From positions 1-7,911 of the forward strand of contig AWNW01000026.1 of assembly GCA_000493945.1 (NCBI GenBank): a stretch of 7,911 bases of DNA, in the 5' to 3' direction. Position 1 is the first letter of the stretch. Each line of letters opens with the position of its first letter. The notes under the pieces were generated by a model that did no database searches, had not been told where the DNA came from, and was given only the letters and a program-made list of their open reading frames with translations. This stretch comes from Candidatus Hydrogenedens terephthalaticus JGI OTU-1 (lineage in GTDB: Bacteria; Hydrogenedentota; Hydrogenedentia; Hydrogenedentales; Hydrogenedentaceae). Positions 1-5,532 of the stretch are shown here, piece by piece. Made by a program: the position numbers and the translations under genes.

Positions 1-956
1 ATTCTTTAGCAGTTACGCATGTATATCGTTCCGAATACAAAGGGCTTTCGTGGAAAAGAATCGCAACTATCAAAGGAATGTTCTGGGCAAGTATTTTTAA
101 ATACAATGATGAAATATATATGTTAGGGACAGACCGTCATCACGGAAATATTGTAATACGGAAATCGGATGATGAGGGTTGGACATGGACTGAGCCTATA
201 AGTAAAAAATCAGGAATTTTAGATTCGGCGCAATATCATACTGCCCCGGTTCCTGTCATTGAGTTCAATGGTAGAATCTGGCGTGCATTTGAAGATGCTA
301 TGGGCAGTGATAAGTGGGGTGACCGTTATCGTGCATTTGTTATGAGTGCTCCTATCGGTTCCAATTTGTTAGATTCTGAAAGTTGGACTTTTAGCAATTG
401 CATCCCCAAATCAAAAGACTGGTTGAATGGTGAATTTTACGGATGGCTGGAAGGAAATGTGATCCCTACTCCAGATGGGAAACTTGTTAACATGCTTCGT
501 GTTGACACAAAAATAGGTGGCAAATCTGCCATAATTTCTATCAGTGATGATGGAAAAAGAATTTCTTTTGACCCTCAAACAGGTTTTGTAGATTTTAATG
601 GGGGGACAACCAAATTCACTATACGCTTTGATGAGCAAACAAAAAGATATTGGACACTTTGTAATTGGCCATCGCCTGAACAAATCAAAGAAAGGCATCC
701 CGCTCGTGTTCGGAATACACTCGTTCTTGCATCCAGCCTTGATTTGAAAGAGTGGAAACTTTGTAAAACCATACTTTATCATCCTGAAATGGACAAACAC
801 GGTTTTCAATATGCTGATTGGGTATTTGAAAATGAAGATATTATTGCAGTCGTTCGCACTGCTTATGACGATGATTTTGGTGGAGCCAATAATTTTCACG
901 ATGCAAACTATTTGACCTTTCATCGTATCGAAAACTTTCGGAGTACCTGCAAATAA
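1..956 (+). CDS. Sialidase/BNR-fold protein (exo-alpha-sialidase-like), 5' partial
   Basis: The frame is open from base 3 through the first in-frame ATG (78), so the start lies upstream and 317 residues are visible. A clear Asp box, SDDEGWTW (bases 165-188), fits S-x-D-x-G-x-T-W. A degenerate one, SEYKGLSW (bases 30-53), lacks the Asp, and SDDGKRISFDP further on is a third weak copy. The end of the protein (KHGFQYADWVF, then HDANYLTFHRIENFR) resembles, from memory, the end of a bacterial family annotated as exo-alpha-sialidase. The fold is therefore a six-bladed sialidase-type beta-propeller acting on glycans, if it is catalytic at all. I could not place the Arg triad or the Tyr/Glu nucleophile pair, so enzyme activity is not shown. 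Any signal peptide would be outside the window. The stop is followed 13 bases later by arsC on the same strand, so co-transcription is likely but a functional link is not obvious. Confidence 0.8.
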   Translation, partial: SLAVTHVYRSEYKGLSWKRIATIKGMFWASIFKYNDEIYMLGTDRHHGNIVIRKSDDEGWTWTEPISKKSGILDSAQYHTAPVPVIEFNGRIWRAFEDAMGSDKWGDRYRAFVMSAPIGSNLLDSESWTFSNCIPKSKDWLNGEFYGWLEGNVIPTPDGKLVNMLRVDTKIGGKSAIISISDDGKRISFDPQTGFVDFNGGTTKFTIRFDEQTKRYWTLCNWPSPEQIKERHPARVRNTLVLASSLDLKEWKLCKTILYHPEMDKHGFQYADWVFENEDIIAVVRTAYDDDFGGANNFHDANYLTFHRIENFRSTCK

Positions 957-961
957 AAGGA
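955..961 (+). promoter_or_regulatory. Ribosome binding site deciding the TTG start of arsC
   Basis: AAAAGGA overlaps the stop codon of the upstream gene and sits 8 bases before the TTG at 970. There is no in-frame ATG before Met22 of the product, which already lies beyond the catalytic loop. The RBS and the need for the N-terminal beta strand therefore both support TTG as the start. The overlap with the upstream stop suggests translational coupling. Confidence 0.7.
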
Positions 962-969
962 ATAAAATA

Positions 970-1410
970 TTGTCAGAGAGTAAAAAGAAAAAAATATTGT
1001 TTCTATGCACGGGTAATTCCTGTCGAAGTCAGATGGCAGAAGGCTGGACTCGACATCTATGGAATGATAGTATTGAACCTTTTTCCGCTGGTGTGGAAAA
1101 GCATGGTTTAAATCCCTATGCAGTCCAGGTTATGGCTGAAGTTGGTGTTGATATATCTCATCATTATTCCAAAACGGTTGCTGAATTACCTTCCCGTGAT
1201 TTTGACCTTGTCGTTACTGTTTGTGATAATGCCAGAGAACGATGTCCCCTTTTCCCAGGGAAAACCAAAATTATACATGTAGGATTCGAGGACCCACCAT
1301 ACCTTGCCCAATCCGCAAAGACAGAAGAAGAGAAACTCAATATTTATCGCCGCGTTCGTGATGAAATAAGGAAATTTGTTGAGGGTATTAATGACTATCT
1401 GACGGGATAA
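970..1410 (+). CDS. arsC: Arsenate reductase, thioredoxin-coupled (low-MW tyrosine phosphatase fold)
   Basis: Cytoplasmic enzyme of 146 residues expected to reduce arsenate to arsenite, with electrons from thioredoxin. The phosphatase-type P-loop CTGNSCRS gives C13-x5-R19 just after the first beta strand (ILFL). A second pair, C85 and C92 in TVCDNARERCP, has the same six-residue spacing as the relay cysteines C82 and C89 of the Staphylococcus aureus pI258 enzyme. GFEDPP carries the likely general acid D108. The extra cysteine pair separates it from ordinary low-MW protein tyrosine phosphatases and supports the reductase call. The length is normal for the family. The start is TTG, chosen from the Shine-Dalgarno 8 bases upstream. 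No arsR, arsB/acr3 or arsM is in the window, so it looks like an orphan detoxification gene. It probably shares a transcript with the sialidase-like gene before it. Confidence 0.93.
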   Translation: MSESKKKKILFLCTGNSCRSQMAEGWTRHLWNDSIEPFSAGVEKHGLNPYAVQVMAEVGVDISHHYSKTVAELPSRDFDLVVTVCDNARERCPLFPGKTKIIHVGFEDPPYLAQSAKTEEEKLNIYRRVRDEIRKFVEGINDYLTG

Positions 1411-1414
1411 AACA

Positions 1415-1430
1415 GATGGGATGATGGGAT
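1415..1430 (+). repeat. Perfect 8-bp tandem duplication in the convergent gap
   Basis: GATGGGAT occurs twice back to back, with a near copy (GACGGGAT) overlapping the end of arsC at 1401-1408. It lies in the 100-base gap between the two converging blocks. The rest of that gap (to 1510) contains no reading frame, no RNA gene signal and no stem-loop with a T-run on either strand that I would call a terminator. The repeat may simply be a slippage product. Confidence 0.45.
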
Positions 1431-1510
1431 AGATGTAACGAATGCTATGGGCATGACAAATGGAAGGAATAGAATTAATGAAACAGTTGAATAGATAAAA
1501 GTTACAGATA

Positions 1511-4500
1511 TTACAGTTCCATTACTTCCTTTATTTTTTGCGTCAACATCTGAACAGAGAAGGGTTTTTTGATTAAATGCACTTCTTTTGATGGTTTAAT
1601 TGTTTGAAACTCAGGTCTTTCTGTATAACCTGTGATAAAAATAGTTTTTAGAGATGGAATAAATTCTTCTATCTTTTTAGATAAATCGAAACCATTCATC
1701 ACAGGTAAGACAATATCAGAAATGAGTAATTTTATCTTGCTCTTATTTTCTCTGGCTCGTTCCAGAGCCTCTATGGGGTCACTTGTCAAAATAGGCTCAA
1801 AACCCATTCGGGAAATAATTTGATTTAATATCTCTAATACACTTTTTTCATCTTCTATAATAAGTACTACTCCTTTTTTCTCCTCCGGTATTACATCAAT
1901 CTTGGTATCCCAATTATTAGAATTTTTCTCCTCTTCGTCTTGCCCTTCTTTATATCTTGGAAGATATATAGCAAAAGTGCTTCCATTCCCCAAACTACTT
2001 TCGACAGTAATAAATCCGTTATTTTGCCTAACAGTTCCATAGATAGTTGCCAAACCTAAACCTGTGCCCTCACCCTGTTTCTTGGTAGTAAAATAAGGTT
2101 CAAATATTTTGTCTATAATTTCAGGCGCAATTCCCGTCCCTGTATCAGAAACACGAAGTACAACATACTCCCCCGGAATAGCATTCGGATATTTTTTTGC
2201 AAAGGACATATCTATTTTTTTATTAGCCACTTCAATTGTAATCTTTCCCTCGTTAGTTATAGCATCGCGTGCATTTACACAAAGATTAAGCAATATCATA
2301 TCCAGATGAGAAGGGTCCAAATAGACATTCCACAAATCTTCACAGGGTTTCCACTCAATCTGTATTCTTTCCGGAATAACCCTTTTTAACAATTTAATAT
2401 GTGTTGTAATTTCATTATTCAAATTCAAGACTTTGGGCTTTATATCCAACTTTTGACCAAAAGCAAGTATCTTTTTGGTTAATTCAGAAGCACGCTCTAC
2501 TGCTTTACGGACTTCTTCAAGATTCTCCTTTATAGGCTCCCCTGTCTCTGATTTAAGTATCGCCAACTCGATATTGCCCATAATCACACTTAACATATTA
2601 TTAAAATCATGGGCAATACCACCCACTAATTTTCCAATAGCATCTAACTTCTGAGATTGAACCAATTGTTTCTGTAATTCTTCTTTCTCTTTTTCTGCCT
2701 TCTTTCGTTCGGTTATTTCAGATAAAATATGAATAAATCCAACCAATTGATTATTATCACCGAAAACAGGGTCAACAACTACCTCATACCAACGATCATC
2801 TCTCTGAAATTCTAAAGTTTCTCTTTTCTTTGTTTTTAACAAACGAATTACAGGACAAAAAGAAGGTGCTTCTTTTGTCTCATGGACAATTTCCCAACAT
2901 TTTTTACCAAGAACTTCATCCGGGGTCAATTTAAGTAGTTTAATAACTGCATTATTTGTTTTTGTTATCTCAAAATTTTCATTTAAAAACCAGATAATAC
3001 TGTTGATATTGTCATAAGCGAGTTGCCATTCTCGATTTAATCTTTTAATTTCCTCTTCAAATTTCTTTTTTTCCGTTATATCAGTAAATATACATGCAAA
3101 ACGATGTTCTCCCGTCTTAAACGCATGAACAAGGTAATAACGATTTAAAGGATTTGAAAACATCTCAAATGTTATAGGATCCCCTGTAACTACTACCTGC
3201 GCATAAGTTAATATCCAGAAAGGCTCGACATCTGGTAAAACCTCTTTAACCGTTTTCCCGATGACATCTTCGACTTTCAATTCTGTCATCTTTTGAAATG
3301 CTTCATTAGCAGCAAGAAAACGATAATCTATAGGCACTCCATGTTCATCATATATAAGCTCATGCTCAGCGAATGCTTCTTGCATGGATTCAAATAAATT
3401 TTTATAGTTTTGCTGCAACTTTCGCATTTCTGTAACATCTCGGAATGCTCCATAAACCCCAATAGTTTTACCTTCTGCGTCTCGCAATGGAGCAATAAAT
3501 GTATTAAAATTTTTTGCTTCCCCAAAAATATAAAGGGTTAAATCTGGATTTTGATATATATTCCCATTAAGAGCCTGTTTACATATAGAAATAAATTTAT
3601 CTGCAGAAGATTCATCAAAGAGTTCTCTATCATTAAAGTCTGCCAATTCTTCATGGTTTTTATTAAAAAAACCGGCATAAGATTTGTTTACACGAATGTA
3701 TTTTAAATTTTCATCTTTTATAAAAACACCGGAGGGTATTGCATCCAGAATATTTGCCCATTTTAATTCTTCTGTAATACTTTCTCTTATCTTTTTTTCT
3801 AATAGTTCCTTTGTTTGGATTAGGGTTCTTTCTAATTTAATTTTTTCGTAAAGATTAACGACATTTTCAGTTGTAACAGGTTCTTTAATAACAGCTGAAA
3901 CCCCTTTTTCAACCCAATAGACCAATTCCTTTTGTGATTTTTCATAAAGTATTGCAATAACAATTGTATTTGCATTTTCTTCTGATATTTTTCTCAACAA
4001 GGGTGTAGGGTCTTCATATAATTTATGAGAAACAACTATTAAATCATAATTTTTCCTACTAAAAGATTTTATTGCCTGTTTAATATTTTCTACATGCTCA
4101 ATCATATATTTTCTTGTAGAAGTAACTGTACAACATCTATTTGAACATTGACTGCATGGTGCAACCCATAAAAAATGAGTTATTTCTTCTTTTTTTCTAC
4201 TATTAAAAACTTTATGAATCTTAAAAATTAATTTTTCCGGTTCAATAGGCATTTCAATAAAATCATCGGCACCTGCTTTTTGAGCTGTTTTCAATATTCC
4301 ATCTCCCAGAAATACAGAGGAGACAATCAAAATAGGAACTTCTTTCATATACGGCATCACATCGGAACGAAGGCAACGACACAGTTCCCAGCCATTGATT
4401 TCAGGCATATAAATATCCGTAATAACCAGGTCAGGAGGGTTATCCGGGTCAATATTCATTAAAGCATGAACAGGCGATTGAAAGGCAGAAACGGAAAACC

Positions 4501-4600
4501 CTATTTTTTTAAGTAACCCTTCCAACAGTCTCAACTGTGTAAGGTCGTCATCAATCAACAGGACTTTCTTGCCTTCAAATTCTGGTTGGTGCTTACTCAT
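1511..4600 (-). CDS. Hybrid sensor histidine kinase: REC, degenerate REC with Cys cluster, three PAS, HisKA, HATPase, REC
   Basis: Soluble 1029-residue signalling kinase. REC1 (about 11-132) has the acidic residues D17-D19 and phospho-acceptor D62 (ITDIYMPEINGWEL), but Met117 replaces the conserved Lys. Residues 141-253 look like a second receiver fold without its active site, and they carry a CxxCxxxCC cluster (C149, C152, C156, C157). Three PAS-type sensor domains follow (about 278-392, 395-511, 520-632); the third has C568, H573 and C582. A short coiled coil leads to HisKA with H664 in GGIAHDFNNML. The ATPase shows the N box (N772, N776), DTGTG (819-823), FEPYFTTK and GEGTGLGL (843-850). 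The C-terminal REC is complete: E916, D917, D962, T990, K1012. No membrane segment is seen. The ATG has GGAG 9 bases upstream and overlaps the end of the repaired cyclase frame by 8 bases, so it is the last gene of the cassette. The stimulus is unknown. Confidence 0.93.
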   Translation of the reverse strand: MSKHQPEFEGKKVLLIDDDLTQLRLLEGLLKKIGFSVSAFQSPVHALMNIDPDNPPDLVITDIYMPEINGWELCRCLRSDVMPYMKEVPILIVSSVFLGDGILKTAQKAGADDFIEMPIEPEKLIFKIHKVFNSRKKEEITHFLWVAPCSQCSNRCCTVTSTRKYMIEHVENIKQAIKSFSRKNYDLIVVSHKLYEDPTPLLRKISEENANTIVIAILYEKSQKELVYWVEKGVSAVIKEPVTTENVVNLYEKIKLERTLIQTKELLEKKIRESITEELKWANILDAIPSGVFIKDENLKYIRVNKSYAGFFNKNHEELADFNDRELFDESSADKFISICKQALNGNIYQNPDLTLYIFGEAKNFNTFIAPLRDAEGKTIGVYGAFRDVTEMRKLQQNYKNLFESMQEAFAEHELIYDEHGVPIDYRFLAANEAFQKMTELKVEDVIGKTVKEVLPDVEPFWILTYAQVVVTGDPITFEMFSNPLNRYYLVHAFKTGEHRFACIFTDITEKKKFEEEIKRLNREWQLAYDNINSIIWFLNENFEITKTNNAVIKLLKLTPDEVLGKKCWEIVHETKEAPSFCPVIRLLKTKKRETLEFQRDDRWYEVVVDPVFGDNNQLVGFIHILSEITERKKAEKEKEELQKQLVQSQKLDAIGKLVGGIAHDFNNMLSVIMGNIELAILKSETGEPIKENLEEVRKAVERASELTKKILAFGQKLDIKPKVLNLNNEITTHIKLLKRVIPERIQIEWKPCEDLWNVYLDPSHLDMILLNLCVNARDAITNEGKITIEVANKKIDMSFAKKYPNAIPGEYVVLRVSDTGTGIAPEIIDKIFEPYFTTKKQGEGTGLGLATIYGTVRQNNGFITVESSLGNGSTFAIYLPRYKEGQDEEEKNSNNWDTKIDVIPEEKKGVVLIIEDEKSVLEILNQIISRMGFEPILTSDPIEALERARENKSKIKLLISDIVLPVMNGFDLSKKIEEFIPSLKTIFITGYTERPEFQTIKPSKEVHLIKKPFSVQMLTQKIKEVMEL
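3842..4180 (-). other. Degenerate receiver-like domain with CxxCxxxCC cluster (part of the 1029-aa kinase)
   Basis: Covers residues 141-253. The pattern of a hydrophobic strand (HFLWVAP), a helix, YDLIVVS, NTIVIAILY and GVSAVIKEP follows the alternating strands of a receiver. However, S191 stands where the phospho-Asp should be, Y219 where Thr/Ser should be, and E240 where Lys should be. Four cysteines, C149, C152, C156 and C157, come right after the first strand, near where the acidic pocket residues belong. The domain cannot be phosphorylated in the usual way. Binding of a metal or Fe-S centre, or a redox switch, is a possible replacement function. That last point is inference only. Confidence 0.6.
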
Positions 4601-4700
4601 TCGGTATTACTCCGTAAAAACAAACTTGATTCCTACCGTTTTCTTTTGCTGTATACAATGCTTCATCAACCTGTCTTATTACACTATCAATATTTGTCTG
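4593..4700 (-). pseudogene. Displaced C-terminal end of the GGDEF domain in the +1 frame
   Basis: Read one base out of phase with the cyclase ORF, this stretch encodes Q-T-N-IDSVIRQVDEALYTAKENGRNQV followed by CFYGVIPNE and TAA. It is a textbook GGDEF ending, carrying the Lys and Arg (K296 and R300 of the repaired protein) that correspond to the phosphate-binding K442 and R446 of PleD. Removing one A from the A8 run at 4701-4708 joins it in frame and gives a 312-residue REC-GGDEF protein. The TAA lies inside the start of the next kinase gene (ATGAGTAA), an 8-base overlap. It is therefore part of the cyclase gene, separated by an apparent single-base insertion that may be a real mutation, a sequencing error or slippage-controlled expression. 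Confidence 0.88.
4610..4613 (-). promoter_or_regulatory. Ribosome binding site of the 1029-aa kinase
   Basis: On the minus strand GGAG lies 9 bases before the ATG at 4600. It sits inside the displaced end of the cyclase gene, as expected for translationally coupled genes. It supports the chosen start. Confidence 0.6.
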
Positions 4701-5532
4701 TTTTTTTTACTATTATACCACCAATGCTTACCGTAATTTTAACTTTTCCTATGCATGTAATTACTTCTGTATCATATATAATTTTATTTAGCCTCTCTAA
4801 TGTATTTTTAGCATAGGCTTCCGTAATATTAGGAATAATAATCAAAAATTCTTCTCCTCCTAACCTGCCTATCTGGTCATACGGTCTTAACTGTGAACGG
4901 ATAATATGAACAAAACCTTTTAATACATCATCCCCCGTCTGATGCCCATAAGTATCATTAATCTTCTTGAAATGGTCTAAGTCACACATGGCAACACATA
5001 ACGGTTCTCCGGTTCTTTCGGATCGTTCCAATTCTTCTTTTAACCGTTCCAGAATCCCTCTTCTATTCAAACAACCCGTTAGCGGGTCATGAACGGCCTC
5101 ATATTCAAGCACCTTTTGCATTTCTATCAAATCTTTTTGTAGTTGAGCTGTCCGTAATCCTACACGAATTCGAGCCCAAAGTTCATCCGCATCAAATGGT
5201 TTACGAATATAATCGTCTGCCCCCGCCTCTAAACCTTCTATAACTTCCTCCTTCTCTGTTTTAGTTGTTAACATAATAATATAAGTAAGGGTATTGCCAT
5301 AATTCTTACGAATAGTCCGAACCACATCAATACCATCCATCTCAGGCATAACCCAATCTAATATTGCGAGTAAAGGAGGATATGCTCCACTTAGTGTTTC
5401 CAACGCATCTTTACCATTATCTACCGCAACAGGTTCATATCCCCATTTCTGAATAGCGGAAACCAACATAAGACGAGATACCAGATCGTCTTCTGCAACT
5501 AATATCCGTGTCTTATCTTTTTCATCAGTCAT
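4687..5532 (-). CDS. Response regulator diguanylate cyclase (REC-GGDEF), C-terminus lost by apparent frameshift
   Basis: A complete receiver (D15, D16, phospho-acceptor D59 in LDWVMPEMDG, T89, K111) is joined by a helical stalk (about 125-147) to a GGDEF domain that would make c-di-GMP from two GTP. Active-site residues match PleD: D184 in CDLDHFKKIND, N192, D201 and GGEEF at 225-229. The product-inhibition I-site RxxD is present as R216-P-Y-D219, five residues before GGEEF. The ORF stops at residue 281, soon after VSIGG, about 30 residues short. The missing part is intact in the +1 frame after an A8 run (4701-4708). As read, the protein lacks the phosphate-binding Lys/Arg and is probably inactive or weak; with one A fewer it is a normal 312-residue protein. 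The ATG overlaps the upstream kinase stop by 8 bases (ATGACTGA). Phosphorylation by one of the flanking kinases would be the expected trigger. Confidence 0.93.
   Translation of the reverse strand: MTDEKDKTRILVAEDDLVSRLMLVSAIQKWGYEPVAVDNGKDALETLSGAYPPLLAILDWVMPEMDGIDVVRTIRKNYGNTLTYIIMLTTKTEKEEVIEGLEAGADDYIRKPFDADELWARIRVGLRTAQLQKDLIEMQKVLEYEAVHDPLTGCLNRRGILERLKEELERSERTGEPLCVAMCDLDHFKKINDTYGHQTGDDVLKGFVHIIRSQLRPYDQIGRLGGEEFLIIIPNITEAYAKNTLERLNKIIYDTEVITCIGKVKITVSIGGIIVKKTDKY
4701..4708 (-). other. A8 homopolymer at the frameshift point of the cyclase
   Basis: On the coding strand the run is GT-A8-CAGAC. With eight A the frame reads VKKTDKY then TGA-TAG; with seven it reads VKKQTNIDSV and on through the GGDEF end. 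The change needed is the loss of one base (or the gain of two). Such a run is a common site of sequencing error, replication slippage and RNA polymerase slippage, and sequence alone cannot tell these apart. Confidence 0.85.

Noticed and set aside
78..80. ATG at 78 as the start of the sialidase-like protein
   Set aside because: The frame is open and protein-like back to base 3, including a degenerate Asp box, and no Shine-Dalgarno precedes it closely enough. The ATG is internal.
411..1010. 199-codon open frame on the minus strand opposite the sialidase-like gene and arsC
   Set aside because: It lies across two well-supported genes, has a low-complexity Phe/Ile/Lys-rich product with no recognisable domain, and no convincing ribosome site. 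It is a shadow of AT-rich coding sequence.
1502..1516. TTACAG-ata-TTACAG at the end of the second kinase gene as a regulatory repeat or terminator
   Set aside because: It is a short direct repeat, not inverted, and part of it is the last codons of the kinase, so it is consistent with chance.
4700..4708. Programmed -1 ribosomal frameshift at A-AAA-AAC in the cyclase
   Set aside because: The heptamer fits a -1 slippery site, but the -1 frame runs only a few codons (RQILIV) to a stop. The GGDEF tail is in the +1 frame, so classical -1 slippage does not rescue the protein.
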